Assembly: GCA_019636095.1 (NCBI GenBank)
Contig: JAHBYF010000002.1
Coordinates: 558,001-622,000, forward strand
Direction: 5' to 3'
Length of the DNA: 64,000 nt
DNA from: Hyphomonadaceae bacterium
GTDB lineage: Bacteria > Pseudomonadota > Alphaproteobacteria > Caulobacterales > Aquidulcibacteraceae
This document shows, piece after piece, positions 45,964-55,492 of this stretch. The first letter of the stretch is position 1. Every line of letters starts with the position of its first letter. A program made the position numbers and the translations under genes. The notes beneath the pieces are model-generated. The model ran no database searches and had not been told where the DNA came from. It worked only from the letters and a program-made list of their open reading frames with translations.

Positions 45964-46038
45964 ACCTGAACCTCGGTGTCGGGAGACCCTACCCGGCGCG
46001 GAATCGCCTATCAATGTGGCGGCTTCTGGACTCATCAC

Positions 46039-47070
46039 GTGACCAATACCCCGGGAACTAACGGCCTTACCTATCGCGACGCTGGTGTGGATATCGACGA
46101 GGGCGAGCGCCTGGTCGACCTCATCAAACCGGCTGCGAAATCCACAGCTCGCCCCGGCGCGGACGCCGCTTTGGGCGGATTCGCCGGCGCTTTCGACCCG
46201 AAAGCGGCTGGATTCAAAGATCCAATCTTCCTGGCGACAACCGACGGCGTCGGCACGAAGTTGAAAATCGCTATCGAGAGCGGCCGCCACGAGACCGTTG
46301 GCATCGATCTGGTCGCCATGTGCGTGAACGATCTGTCCGCCCAAGGGGCTGAGCCGCTCATGCTCCTCGATTACTACGCCACCGGCAAACTCAACGCCGA
46401 GGAAGCGGCGCTCGTGGTGCAAGGCATCGCCGAGGGTTGCCGCCAAGCCGGCGCGGCGCTCTCAGGCGGCGAGACGGCCGAGATGCCGGGGATGTACGGC
46501 AAAGGCGACTACGATCTCGCCGGCTTCTCCGTTGGCGCCGCTGAACGCGGCACGCTCTTGCCAAAGACAGAAGACATGCGCGCAGGCGACGTGATCGTCG
46601 GCATCGCGTCGAGCGGTCCACACTCGAACGGCTATTCTCTCGTGCGCAAGGTTGTTGAACGCTCCGGCCTCGCCTGGGACGCCCCCGCACCGTTTGCGCC
46701 GGGCAAGACACTTGCCGAGGCGCTGCTCACGCCAACCCGCATCTATGCGAAAGCTTTGAAACCGATCTTCGAAGCCAAGCTCGCAAAGGGCGCTGCGCAC
46801 ATAACCGGCGGTGGGTTGGTAGAGAACACCCCGCGCGCGCTGCCGGAGCATTTAGAAGTAGATTTCGACTGGAACGCCTGGAAGCGGCCCGCCGTGTTTG
46901 AATGGCTGCAATCAACCGGCGGCGTCCCGGAAGAAGACATGCGTCGCACCTTCAACCTCGGGATCGGGATGATCCTGGTGGTCGAGCCTGCAACAGCTGG
47001 CAACGTCATCGCGCAACTGAACGCCGCCGGCGAACAAGCGTTCAAAATCGGCGTGCTCAAGGCCGCATGA
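46039..47070 (+). CDS. purM: Phosphoribosylformylglycinamidine cyclo-ligase
   Basis: A 343-residue AIR synthetase of purine biosynthesis, using ATP to close FGAM to AIR. GTG 46039 ([20 protein letters not shown]) matches family length; an in-frame GTG at 45976 would add 21 residues. Signatures: [39 protein letters not shown] and [13 protein letters not shown]. It overlaps purN by ATGA. Confidence 0.94.
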   Translation: MTNTPGTNGLTYRDAGVDIDEGERLVDLIKPAAKSTARPGADAALGGFAGAFDPKAAGFKDPIFLATTDGVGTKLKIAIESGRHETVGIDLVAMCVNDLSAQGAEPLMLLDYYATGKLNAEEAALVVQGIAEGCRQAGAALSGGETAEMPGMYGKGDYDLAGFSVGAAERGTLLPKTEDMRAGDVIVGIASSGPHSNGYSLVRKVVERSGLAWDAPAPFAPGKTLAEALLTPTRIYAKALKPIFEAKLAKGAAHITGGGLVENTPRALPEHLEVDFDWNAWKRPAVFEWLQSTGGVPEEDMRRTFNLGIGMILVVEPATAGNVIAQLNAAGEQAFKIGVLKAA

Positions 47071-47636
47071 GTAAGAAGCGCGTTGCAGTCTTAATATCGG
47101 GGCGCGGCAGCAATCTGCAGGCGCTCCTGGATGCAGAGCAGGATGCGTACCAAATCGTGCTCGTCGTCTCTAACGTGCCCGGCGCTGCCGGACTGGATCG
47201 CGCACGCGAAGCCGGAATCGAGGCGCTGGCGCTCGATCACAAGCCATACGGCAAGGATCGCGAAGCGTTCGAGCGCGACCTCGACAGCCTGCTGGTGTTG
47301 CGCAACATCGAGATCGTTGCACTGGCCGGCTTCATGCGCGTGTTGACGCCGTTCTTCGTGCGCGCCTGGGCGGGTCGCCTTGTCAACATTCACCCATCGC
47401 TGCTGCCCAAATATCCAGGCATCAACACGCACGCGCGGGCGCTCGAAGCGCGCGACACCGAGCACGGCGCGACCGTTCATCTCGTTGTTGAAGAAGTTGA
47501 TGCTGGCGAAATTATTGGCCAGGCGTCAATGCCGATCTTGGCGGGCGATACCCCCGAAACCCTCGCTCACCGGCTCCTTGCGGTTGAGCACGCGCTCTAT
47601 CCGGCGTGTCTCGCCAAACTTGCGCGCAGTCTCTAG
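47067..47636 (+). CDS. purN: Phosphoribosylglycinamide formyltransferase
   Basis: A 189-residue enzyme transferring formyl from 10-formyl-THF to [16 protein letters not shown] at the N-terminus, [21 protein letters not shown] with the catalytic His/Asn, and [13 protein letters not shown] with Asp are all present. Start at 47067 in an ATGA overlap. Its TAG overlaps the convergent gene's stop in CTAG. Confidence 0.95.
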   Translation: MSKKRVAVLISGRGSNLQALLDAEQDAYQIVLVVSNVPGAAGLDRAREAGIEALALDHKPYGKDREAFERDLDSLLVLRNIEIVALAGFMRVLTPFFVRAWAGRLVNIHPSLLPKYPGINTHARALEARDTEHGATVHLVVEEVDAGEIIGQASMPILAGDTPETLAHRLLAVEHALYPACLAKLARSL

Positions 47637-49450
47637 CCGGCCTTCGCCTCGGAGCGTGGCTCCAGCTCTTCCTCGACCAGCCGCGCCAAATCTTGCAGCA
47701 TGCGCAACTGCGCCGGCGTGAGCGTGCGTGGCTTGCTATCAACGATGCAGAATGCCCCGACGCGGGCGCCGTCCGCCGCGTGCAACGGCACCCCGGCATA
47801 AAACCGCACATGCGGATCGCCGAGCACCACTGGGTTGTCGGCAAAGCGATCGTCGCGCAGCGTATCGTTCACGATCAGCGGATCATCGCCCAGGATGGCG
47901 TGCGAGCAAAAGCCCATGTCGCGGGAGGTTTCGCTGAACTCGAAGCCGTGATGGGCTTTGTACCATTGCCGGTCGCGATCGATCAGGCTGACGAGCGCGA
48001 TCGGCGTGCCGAACGCCGCGGCCGCAATCCGCGCAGGACGGTCGAAGCGTTCTTCGGCCTCCGTGTCCAAGAGCCCGAGCCGATGCACCGCCGCGAGCCG
48101 CGCCTCTTCATCAACGGGCAGCGCAGCCTTGCGCCAGCGCAACATCGACCGCATGAGCCACGCCCGAAGACGCGAACGTGCATATTGCAGACTGAAGGGC
48201 CGCGTCAGCCAATCGGTGACGCCCGCGCCTTCGCCTTTGTCCCTAGGCACCTTCGCCTGATCGGTCACGATGACAATCGGCAGGTCTTTCGCTTGATCAC
48301 CAGCGAGCGCACGAAGATCGGCGCATAGCGCAACCGGATCGATATCCGGCAATCCGTCGCCTAAGAAAATCAGTGACGGATGACCACCCTGCACCGTTTC
48401 GACCAATTGGTCTGTCAACACTTCGGAAACGCTCGGCACCCCGTCCGCCTTCGCGGCGGCGCTCAGAATCGCGCGGTCATTGGCTGAAACGCCAGACATC
48501 AGAACCAGCTCTTCAGTGGCGTTTGTAACTGGCGCGACCAAGCTGGACGGCAAGAACGGTGCAGCACGCTCGGCATTCGCGGCCCCGCGCAACTCAATGG
48601 CGCCGCCTTCCGAGGCGCCCACGACGTTCAACTCTCCATTCGCCGCCGCGACGCGCTCGCGCGCGGCGGCCAGCAACGCGTCTACGGCGTCATCGGATCG
48701 CCCAGGATCGTGATGATAAAGCGCCAGCGTCTTCACATTCGCGGCGAGCGCCACATCGACTGCGTATTCGATAGTGCTGTGGCCCCAGCCAACCTTGGCG
48801 GGAAATTCTTCAGCGGTGTACTGGGCGTCGTGGATGACGAGGTCGGCGTCTCGAATGAACTCGATGTGCGCCGCATCGCCGCCATCGCGAATCTCGGCAT
48901 GACCCTCGCCGGCATGACGATCGTGAGGCTCGTGGTCTGAAGCGTACACCGCACTCGCACCGTCAGCTTCAAGGCGATAGCCAACCGTTAGCGCAGGGTG
49001 ATTGAGATACTGCGTCTCAATCCAGATATCCTCAATCGAGAAGCCGCCCTCTACCACCTCGTGATAGTGCACGTCCGCCGCGAACGCGTTCATGGTCACC
49101 GGGAAATAGGCATAATCCATCTGCGCGGCGAGCACGTCGCGAAGCGATTGGCCAATGCCACGCGGCCCGTAAATGTGCCATTCGGCGCCTGCGGCAAAGA
49201 GCGGGGCAAAGAAGGGCAGACCTTGGATATGGTCCCAGTGCGTGTGGGAAATCAGGATATGACCGCGTTTGCCACGGTCTTGCTCCATCAGCGCCTTGCC
49301 CAGCGCATTCGCGCCGGTGCCGGCGTCAATGAGGATGGTCGTACCTGAATCGGATGTCACCTCGACGCACGAGGTGTTGCCGCCGTAGCGGAGCGTGGCG
49401 CCGCCGGGTGTAGCGATTGATCCGCGCGTACCCCAGAAGCGCACCTTCAT
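47633..49450 (-). CDS. MBL-fold phosphodiesterase-like / degenerate receiver / GAF fusion
   Basis: A 605-residue soluble protein starting MKVRFWGTRGSIATPG at 49450. Domain 1 (about 1-275) is an RNase Z-like metallo-beta-lactamase with SH69-TH71-WD73H74, the group that includes cyclic-phosphate hydrolases. Domain 2 (about 330-450) has receiver-like spacing (LVLMSG..., PSLIFLGDGLPDID, LPIVIVTD, DWLTRPFS), but the phosphoacceptor Asp is Gly and the Lys of the KPF motif is Arg. Domain 3 (about 455-600) is a GAF domain (FGTPIALVSLIDRDRQWYK, ETSRDMGFCSHAI, RFYAGVPL). A sensory hydrolase is a reasonable guess; the substrate is unknown. Confidence 0.85.
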   Translation of the reverse strand: MKVRFWGTRGSIATPGGATLRYGGNTSCVEVTSDSGTTILIDAGTGANALGKALMEQDRGKRGHILISHTHWDHIQGLPFFAPLFAAGAEWHIYGPRGIGQSLRDVLAAQMDYAYFPVTMNAFAADVHYHEVVEGGFSIEDIWIETQYLNHPALTVGYRLEADGASAVYASDHEPHDRHAGEGHAEIRDGGDAAHIEFIRDADLVIHDAQYTAEEFPAKVGWGHSTIEYAVDVALAANVKTLALYHHDPGRSDDAVDALLAAARERVAAANGELNVVGASEGGAIELRGAANAERAAPFLPSSLVAPVTNATEELVLMSGVSANDRAILSAAAKADGVPSVSEVLTDQLVETVQGGHPSLIFLGDGLPDIDPVALCADLRALAGDQAKDLPIVIVTDQAKVPRDKGEGAGVTDWLTRPFSLQYARSRLRAWLMRSMLRWRKAALPVDEEARLAAVHRLGLLDTEAEERFDRPARIAAAAFGTPIALVSLIDRDRQWYKAHHGFEFSETSRDMGFCSHAILGDDPLIVNDTLRDDRFADNPVVLGDPHVRFYAGVPLHAADGARVGAFCIVDSKPRTLTPAQLRMLQDLARLVEEELEPRSEAKAG

Positions 49451-49629
49451 TGCGTCGTCTCTCCCGAGAGCATTATGCGCCGCTTGCCGCTCTCGGCAAG
49501 ACAAGACAGACGAAGCGTCCGACAACGTTGGCGAGGGTCAGCTGCTCTTAGATTATCGCGCGCAAGTAGCTGGCGCAGCCACAGCTGGCGGCCTAATTCT
49601 TGGGTGCGCAACCTAAGGAGCGTGTGCAC

Positions 49630-49764
49630 ATGGCAGACAAGACAGTAGGTCCCGACAAGACGCCCCCGATGAAGAAACCGGGAGGCACTGCGCCACCGCC
49701 CGGACAAGTCGGCCAAGCGGCGCGCCCGCTTAATCCCAACAATCCCGGCAAGGACAAGAAATAG
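49630..49764 (+). CDS. Small proline-rich basic protein, 44 residues
   Basis: ATG 49630 after AAGGAG (9-nt spacing): MADKTVGPDKTPPMKKPGG, then TAPPPGQ...LNPNNPGKDKK. About a quarter proline and highly charged, so probably disordered. The good ribosome site and a hairpin 8 nt after the stop support a real gene. No homologue is known to me. Confidence 0.5.
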   Translation: MADKTVGPDKTPPMKKPGGTAPPPGQVGQAARPLNPNNPGKDKK

Positions 49765-49771
49765 AAACTGA

Positions 49772-49799
49772 AAGCGCGGCGCCTTTCAGCGCCGCGCTT
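49772..49799. terminator. Bidirectional terminator between the 44-aa gene and ndk
   Basis: AAGCGCGGCGC - CTTTCA - GCGCCGCGCTT, a perfect 11-bp stem with a 6-nt loop. On the minus strand, downstream of ndk, a T-rich run (TTTCAGTTTCTATTTCTT) follows, so it should terminate ndk well; it is also 8 nt after the plus-strand gene's stop. Confidence 0.7.
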
Positions 49800-49826
49800 C
49801 AAACTTCGGGCTCTTTATTGAGCGAC

Positions 49827-50249
49827 CTAGCCGACGATTTCCTGATCAGAGAAGAAGAATTCGATCTCCCGCGCCGCGTTCTCTAGGCTATCCGAACCGT
49901 GCACCGAGTTGGCCTCGATCGATTCGGCGAATTGCTTGCGGATGGTGCCTTCGGCCGCGTTGGCCGGGTTGGTCGCGCCCATGACATCGCGATATTTCGC
50001 GACCGCGTTCTCGCCTTCAAGAGCCTGCACAACGACGGGCCCCGAGATCATGAAACTCACCAGGTCGTTGAAGAAAGGGCGCTCCTTGTGCACGGCGTAG
50101 AAACCCTGCGCTTGGCCTTCCGACAACCATATCCGCTTTTGTGCGATGATCCGCAGACCCGACGTTTCAATCACGGCGTTGATCGCGCCTGTCAGGTTAC
50201 GCTTGGTCGCGTCGGGCTTGATAATGGACAGGGTGCGTTCGGTGGCCAT
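49827..50249 (-). CDS. ndk: Nucleoside diphosphate kinase
   Basis: A 140-residue enzyme balancing NTP/dNTP pools. It begins [18 protein letters not shown]; the phosphorylated His lies in [11 protein letters not shown]. Length is standard. A good promoter lies 36-64 bp upstream and a hairpin terminator downstream, so it appears monocistronic. Confidence 0.97.
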   Translation of the reverse strand: MATERTLSIIKPDATKRNLTGAINAVIETSGLRIIAQKRIWLSEGQAQGFYAVHKERPFFNDLVSFMISGPVVVQALEGENAVAKYRDVMGATNPANAAEGTIRKQFAESIEANSVHGSDSLENAAREIEFFFSDQEIVG

Positions 50250-50284
50250 GGCTCGGCGGGGCTCCGGTTGAATGGGGAGCCGGG

Positions 50285-50313
50285 TCTATAGCTGCACCGC
50301 AGCAAACCGCCAA
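50285..50313 (-). promoter_or_regulatory. Sigma-70-type promoter for ndk
   Basis: Minus strand TTGGCG (50313-50308), 17-bp spacer, TATAGA (50290-50285). Predicted start near 50278, giving a leader of about 30 nt before the ndk ATG at 50249. Confidence 0.6.
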
Positions 50314-50363
50314 GTGCGTCAGAACCTCCCTGCGATTTTCGGCGTCCGGGATCGCGTTCCCGG

Positions 50364-50675
50364 CTAATAGCACTCCAATGACGTGATAATGCCGTTGGCG
50401 TCGGTGATCAGGTTCAGGCGTTCCGGCACAAAGTCCTGTGTCACCGGCTGACCCGGCTGAATGATGCGAATGTTTGCGTCGGATGGGAAGGTTGCCGCGG
50501 CAAAGTTTGAGCCGACCATCGCACCATATTGCGAAGCGCCACAGATATCTTGCGCGGTGGCCTCCGCCGCAGTCAGCGGCACAGTTGCAGCCGGCGCCTC
50601 GCCCGTGGTCGCTGGCGTGGTTTGGCCACACGCGCTGAGCGCGAGCGCCGCATATGCCGCGAGCACTGTGCGCAT
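50364..50675 (-). CDS. I78-family peptidase inhibitor-like lipoprotein
   Basis: A 103-residue protein starting MRTVLAAYAALALSACGQ at 50675, with a lipobox (LSAC). The mature part has the I78 pattern: ICGASQYGAMVGSNF, then RIIQPGQPVTQDFVPERLNLITDANGIITSLEC with the two conserved cysteines. I78 proteins inhibit serine proteases. It lies 71 nt downstream of a second I78 gene. Confidence 0.82.
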   Translation of the reverse strand: MRTVLAAYAALALSACGQTTPATTGEAPAATVPLTAAEATAQDICGASQYGAMVGSNFAAATFPSDANIRIIQPGQPVTQDFVPERLNLITDANGIITSLECY

Positions 50676-50746
50676 GTGTGTTTTCCGTTCGTGTCGGCGA
50701 CGTTGCCGTCGGCGCCCACTGTCATGATCCTGCTTCATCAGCTCAA

Positions 50747-51076
50747 CTAACCGCAATGCAGCCCTGAAACCCGGCCGTCAGCGCCGAGATCGACGTTTAG
50801 ACGGTCGGCGCGGTAGTCCATCGTGACCGCGCAATTGTGACAGACAACCCGCGCGCCTGCAGGTAACTCCGTGCGATCGATTTCGGCGCCAACGGTTCCG
50901 ACGAGATGGGTGAATTGCGCCATCTGGCAGGTGTCGGGAGGAGCGCGGTGAACCTGCTCATCGGTAGATTGACGCGCGATCTGATCCATTTCGCGATAGG
51001 TGAGATCGCGTTGATAGCCGCCGCCGCACGCCGCGAGACCGATCACCACAATTGCCGCCAAAGCCCAGCGCATCAT
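50747..51076 (-). CDS. I78-family peptidase inhibitor-like lipoprotein, second copy
   Basis: A 109-residue lipoprotein (LAAC lipobox). The C-terminal half, DTCQMAQFTHLVGTVGAEID...RVVCHNCAVTMDYRADRLNVDLGADGRVSGLHC, follows the I78 pattern with one extra CHNC pair. ATGATG at the start overlaps the holC TGA; I give the first ATG. Its paralogue follows downstream. Confidence 0.8.
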   Translation of the reverse strand: MMRWALAAIVVIGLAACGGGYQRDLTYREMDQIARQSTDEQVHRAPPDTCQMAQFTHLVGTVGAEIDRTELPAGARVVCHNCAVTMDYRADRLNVDLGADGRVSGLHCG

Positions 51077-51516
51077 TGCTGTTTCTCCCAGCGCCCCGAG
51101 GCGCTTTCTTTCCAGTAGGACGCTGTAACGCCGCTATCTTTAGCCTGTTTCCAGCGCGATCGGGCCGATTCCAAGGCGGCCGGGTCGCGGCCATCGAAGA
51201 TCAGACACGCGCGCTCGAACCCCGAAAGGTCGCCCGGCTCGGCGTCATCAACCAGAAAAAGCGCCTGCGCGCCGTTCGGATTGCCGCCTTCGACCGTAAG
51301 CCATATCGGCTGTCGCTTGGGGTCGCCCCCGCGCCCATGCGGAACAAAGCTGTCATCTCGAAATGTCCAAATCGCGCTGTCGAGCTGATCGACGCGCTCG
51401 GGCGATCCCGCACGCACTAGTGCGCGCCAACCGCGCTGAAGACACTTCTCCAGAAGCGGCGGCAGTGCGCGTTCAAGATCGCTCTTCTCAAGATGGTAGA
51501 ACCAGAGTTCAGCCAT
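51073..51516 (-). CDS. holC: DNA polymerase III subunit chi
   Basis: A 147-residue clamp-loader accessory subunit that links the loader to SSB. MAELWFYHLEKSDLERALPPLLEKCLQRGWRALV is the typical start; LFLVDDAEPGDLSGFERACLIFDG is the second signature. The start at 51516 shares one base with the pepA stop (TGATG). Placement after pepA is common in proteobacteria. Confidence 0.92.
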   Translation of the reverse strand: MAELWFYHLEKSDLERALPPLLEKCLQRGWRALVRAGSPERVDQLDSAIWTFRDDSFVPHGRGGDPKRQPIWLTVEGGNPNGAQALFLVDDAEPGDLSGFERACLIFDGRDPAALESARSRWKQAKDSGVTASYWKESASGRWEKQQ

Positions 51517-53006
51517 CACTCTTCGTAGCGATTTTGGATCAAGCGATTGAGCAGGCGCACGCCGTAGCCTGTCGCCCACGCTGGCGAGAGCGGGTCTTCG
51601 TATGGTCCGGACTTCCAGGCGGTGCCCGCGATATCCATGTGCGCCCACGGCATGCCATCTTTGATGAAGCGCTTCACAAATTGCGCACCGACGATCGAGC
51701 CTGCCACCGGCTTGCCGGCGATATTCTTCATGTCGGCGTTCGGCGTATCGATCAGCTTGTCATAAGCGGCGCTGAGCGGCAGACGCCACACAGGTTCGCC
51801 TTCAGCTTGCCCGGCTGAGGTGATCGCGTGCGCGAGATCTTCGTCGTTCGAGAACATGCCGGCGTTCTCGTGGCCTAGCGCAACGATTACGGCTCCGGTG
51901 AGCGTCGCCAAATCTATGAGAGCCGAAGGCTCGTACTTGTCCTGAGCATACCAGACCGCGTCCGCCAGGATCAGGCGGCCCTCGGCGTCGGTGTTCAGCA
52001 CTTCGATGGTTTGGCCCGACATGGTGTTGACGATGTCGCCTGGACGCTGCGCGTTTGCGCCTGGCATGTTCTCAACTAGGGCAACGACGCCAACGACGTT
52101 GGCTTTCGCTTTGCGTAGCGCGATCGCCTTCATTGTGCCGGCGACCGCAGCCGCGCCGCCCATGTCGCCTTTCATTTCATCCATGCCGGCGCCGGGCTTC
52201 AGTGAGATGCCGCCAGTGTCGAAGGTGACGCCTTTGCCGACGAGCGCGATCGGCTTTGAGCCTTTTGAGCCGCCGTTCCACTTGACTGCCACAAGCCGCG
52301 CAGGCCGCGATGAGCCTTGCGCCACCCCGAGTAGCGCGCCCATGCCGAGGCGCGCCATCGTCTCCGGCTCAAGCACTTCGACTTCGCAGCCGATGGTCTC
52401 AAGATCGCGCAGGCGCTCGGCGAAGCTCTCCGGATAAAGAACGTTCGGCGGCTCGCTGACGAGATCGCGCGCGAAGAACACGCCCTCGACGACGGCTGCA
52501 TCCTTATCGGCGCGCGCCTTGGCGGCTGCTGGCCCGTCCATCGCGATCTCGACGGCCGTCAGCGTCGGTTTCTGATCGGGCTTCAGCTTTGTGCGGTAGG
52601 TATCGAACCGGTAGCCCGCCAGGCGGGCGCCCATCGCAGCGTGCGCACCAGCCTCCGCTTTCGAGACGCTAGGCAAAGCGTCGGGCTGCAGCACAAGCTT
52701 CTCTGCACCCGACGTCAGCACCCGCTTCACGGCGTGCCCAGCCCAGCGCTCCACCGTCATCCCGTCGGCGGCGTCCGCCTTGCCGATGCCGATCACCAGG
52801 ACGCGGGCGAAATCGACCCCATCCGGCGCCAAGATGTCAGTGACCTGGCCGGCCCCACCCCTGAAATTCGCGGCTTTCATTGCCTTCGCGATACGGCCGC
52901 TGGCCGCAGCATCCAGCGCTTTACCGGCGGCGAGCAAGTCGCCTCCGTCCGTCGCCATTACCGCCACAACGTCGCCGCCGCCGGCGGTCACAAAACGGAT
53001 GTCCAT
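51516..53006 (-). CDS. pepA: Leucyl aminopeptidase
   Basis: A 496-residue M17 aminopeptidase with two-metal active site. VGKGVTFDTGGISLKPGAGMDEMKGDMGGAA supplies Lys and Asp ligands and NTDAEGRLILAD is the family signature. Start MDIRFVTAGGGD at 53006. It leads the pepA-holC-I78-I78 operon. Confidence 0.96.
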   Translation of the reverse strand: MDIRFVTAGGGDVVAVMATDGGDLLAAGKALDAAASGRIAKAMKAANFRGGAGQVTDILAPDGVDFARVLVIGIGKADAADGMTVERWAGHAVKRVLTSGAEKLVLQPDALPSVSKAEAGAHAAMGARLAGYRFDTYRTKLKPDQKPTLTAVEIAMDGPAAAKARADKDAAVVEGVFFARDLVSEPPNVLYPESFAERLRDLETIGCEVEVLEPETMARLGMGALLGVAQGSSRPARLVAVKWNGGSKGSKPIALVGKGVTFDTGGISLKPGAGMDEMKGDMGGAAAVAGTMKAIALRKAKANVVGVVALVENMPGANAQRPGDIVNTMSGQTIEVLNTDAEGRLILADAVWYAQDKYEPSALIDLATLTGAVIVALGHENAGMFSNDEDLAHAITSAGQAEGEPVWRLPLSAAYDKLIDTPNADMKNIAGKPVAGSIVGAQFVKRFIKDGMPWAHMDIAGTAWKSGPYEDPLSPAWATGYGVRLLNRLIQNRYEE

Positions 53007-53160
53007 GAATTCCCCATGTCGTCAGTCGGGAAAGGGTAGACGGGCAACGCCCGCTTCAACCCTGGTAAGACGCTGTGGTAGCCATGCCCGAAGCAATTGA
53101 AAAGCTGAGTACGGCGGTTAGGGATGCAGCGGGACGCCGCGGCTTGAGCCAAGGGACACG

Positions 53161-54291
53161 ATGAATACGATTTCGGCTTACGTGTTCAGGCAGGCGTTGG
53201 GACCGCTGCTGGCGATCCTGGGGGCGCTTGCTGCGATCGCCATCCTGACGCAGGGCCTCAATCAGCTCGACATCATCGTAACCAACCGGCGTGCTGGTTT
53301 TGCCTTCGCCTGGGTGACCGTTCTCGCGCTACCGCAACTGGTCTCGCTCATCCTGCCGATGGCGGTGTTCATTGCCGTCATATACGCGTTCAACCGCATG
53401 CACAGCGAAAGCGAGATCGCAGTGCTTTACGGCGCCGGAGTTTCTCGGCAACGCCTTGCGCGTCCGATCGTTCAGCTCGCCGTCATCGCCGCTGTCGTGC
53501 ACCTCATCATCAACGTTGTCGTGCAGCCCTGGGCCCTAGAAGAACGGCGAAAGGTCTTCTACGACCTACGCACCGACATCGCATCGAGCCTGATCGAGGA
53601 AGGCTCGTTCACCTATCCCGCCGATGGGCTCACCCTCTACGCGCGCTCACGCGGCGGCGGCGGCGAATTGCGTGACCTCTTGATAAACGACGGCCGCACC
53701 GAGCCGGGCATAACCTACACCGCACGCGCCGGCGCGATCGTCACGGTCGACGGCGCACCAGCGATCGTGATGCGCGATGGACAGGTGCAGCGCCAGACCG
53801 CCGAGGGCTCGGTCGATGTGCTCGACTTCGACCGTTATGTGTTGAAGTTCGATGGCGTCTTTGAAGAGCCTGACCTCTTCTTCCTGAAGGCGTCCGACCG
53901 AACACTCTTCGATCTGGTCTTTCCCGACATGACCTCGCACTACGATCAACGCAACGTTGACAACTTCATCGCCGAAGCGAACGGGCGCCTTGCCGCGCCA
54001 CTTCTCAACATTGCGCTCGCGCTCGTCGCATTGACGGGCGTCTTGGTCGGTGAATTCAGCCGCCGCGGCTATGGCCGGCGGATCATGTGGGCCGCCATCG
54101 CGGCTCTCGTTATCCGCCTTGCAGCCCTGACAATACAGGCCGCAGCCACCGAGAAACCTCAACTCAATGCGCTGCAGTACGCACTTCCGATCCTGGTGAT
54201 CGTCGTAGCCAGCATGATGCTCGGCGGAAAGTCTGCGCGGAAGAAGCGTCGCGAGTTGGGTCCCTCCGTGCTGGCGAGGGCCACGGCATGA
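53161..54291 (+). CDS. lptF: LPS export ABC transporter permease LptF
   Basis: A 376-residue inner-membrane permease of the LptB2FGC complex. Six helices flank a periplasmic jellyroll-like domain (about 110-260). It begins MNTISAYVFRQALGPLLAIL after AAGGGA. It is followed by lptG with an ATGA overlap. lptB and lptC are not in the window. Confidence 0.94.
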   Translation: MNTISAYVFRQALGPLLAILGALAAIAILTQGLNQLDIIVTNRRAGFAFAWVTVLALPQLVSLILPMAVFIAVIYAFNRMHSESEIAVLYGAGVSRQRLARPIVQLAVIAAVVHLIINVVVQPWALEERRKVFYDLRTDIASSLIEEGSFTYPADGLTLYARSRGGGGELRDLLINDGRTEPGITYTARAGAIVTVDGAPAIVMRDGQVQRQTAEGSVDVLDFDRYVLKFDGVFEEPDLFFLKASDRTLFDLVFPDMTSHYDQRNVDNFIAEANGRLAAPLLNIALALVALTGVLVGEFSRRGYGRRIMWAAIAALVIRLAALTIQAAATEKPQLNALQYALPILVIVVASMMLGGKSARKKRRELGPSVLARATA

Positions 54292-55388
54292 GCTTTCTGT
54301 TGTCACGCCTCGGCCGCTATGTGGTTGGCCGCGTTGTCACCGGCGTCATGATCGCACTGATTGGGGTGCTCGCTTGCATTCTCTTGATCGACCTCGTGGA
54401 GCAGATGCGGACCGTCGGCGCACGTACCGACCTCTCGCTCCTTGAAGCGCTGCGCCTCACGTTATTGAAGACGCCGATGCTTGTGGAGCAGACACTTCCC
54501 TTCATCGTGCTCGCTGGAACGATGGGGGCGATCATCGGGCTCAACCGCTCAAGCGAACTTGTGGCGATGCGCGCAGCGGGGGTCTCGGCCTGGCGCTTTC
54601 TTACGCCGTCGGCGTTCGTTGGCATCGTCCTCGGCATCGTCGCCGTGACCGCACTGAACCCGTTGGGCGCCTATCTCTATCAGCAGTTCGAATCTGAGAA
54701 GGACGACGCGCTCTCGGAGCGTCTATCCGCCAACGGACAGAACGGCGTGTGGATCAGACAAGGCGATGAAAACGGCCAGGTCGTGATCCATGCCGACGGC
54801 GTCGATTCCAGCGGCGCCAGGCTGCAAGGCGCCACCTTCATGTTCTTTGAGGTGCAGCAGGACGCCCTGCGCTTCACACGACGCATCCACGCCGCCAATG
54901 CTGAACTCAAACCAGGCTTCTGGCAGCTCACCGACCTCATCGAGGCCACCCCGGGCGGCCGCCCAGTCCGCCAGGCCCACCTAGCAATCCCCACGACCCT
55001 GGACGCCACCGAGCTCATCAACCGCTTCGTAAACCCGGCGACGCTTTCCTTTTGGGCGCTCCCGGGGTTCATCCGCGAGGCCCGCGAAGCGGGCTTCGCG
55101 CCCACACGCTACGAACTGAAATTGCAGGCGCTGCTGGCATACCCACTAATGCTTGCAACCATGGCGGGATTGGGCGCAGCGTTCTCCCTCCAGTTGCAGA
55201 GATTGGGGAATCTGGCGCGCTGGGGCGCCGCCGGTGTCGGTATCGGACTATTCCTGTTTTTCTACAGCCAGCTCGCCGGCGCCTTTGCGATGACCCAATC
55301 GGTGCCGGCGGCGGTCGCGGCTTGGAGCGCGCCGATGGCCGGAATGTTTATCGCCCTGGCCATGATTGCCTTTGTTGAAGACGGCTGA
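54288..55388 (+). CDS. lptG: LPS export ABC transporter permease LptG
   Basis: A 366-residue partner of LptF with the same six-helix plus periplasmic beta-jellyroll layout. Start MSFLLSRLGRYVVGRVVTGV at 54288, coupled to lptF. LNRSSELVAMRAAGVSAWRF is the cytoplasmic coupling segment that contacts LptB. The longer open frame to 54087 lies inside lptF. Confidence 0.94.
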   Translation: MSFLLSRLGRYVVGRVVTGVMIALIGVLACILLIDLVEQMRTVGARTDLSLLEALRLTLLKTPMLVEQTLPFIVLAGTMGAIIGLNRSSELVAMRAAGVSAWRFLTPSAFVGIVLGIVAVTALNPLGAYLYQQFESEKDDALSERLSANGQNGVWIRQGDENGQVVIHADGVDSSGARLQGATFMFFEVQQDALRFTRRIHAANAELKPGFWQLTDLIEATPGGRPVRQAHLAIPTTLDATELINRFVNPATLSFWALPGFIREAREAGFAPTRYELKLQALLAYPLMLATMAGLGAAFSLQLQRLGNLARWGAAGVGIGLFLFFYSQLAGAFAMTQSVPAAVAAWSAPMAGMFIALAMIAFVEDG

Positions 55389-55492
55389 GGCGCAACAACC
55401 GCCGCGAAACGATTCCCCGCACGGCTTCGGGTGCTGGACGCCCTAAGCGCCAGCCGTTTAGGTAAAGCGTGGGGAGTCGCGAAGGGATGCGA

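Noticed and set aside
50346..50363. 6-bp hairpin CCGGGA/TCCCGG after the I78 gene
   Set aside because: Short and not followed by T residues; could be a weak terminator, but it is not supported enough to annotate.
53097..53124. Possible lptF promoter TTGAAA with a 16-bp spacer to TAGGGA
   Set aside because: The -10 hexamer is poor; a promoter is needed in this divergent gap but I cannot place it reliably.
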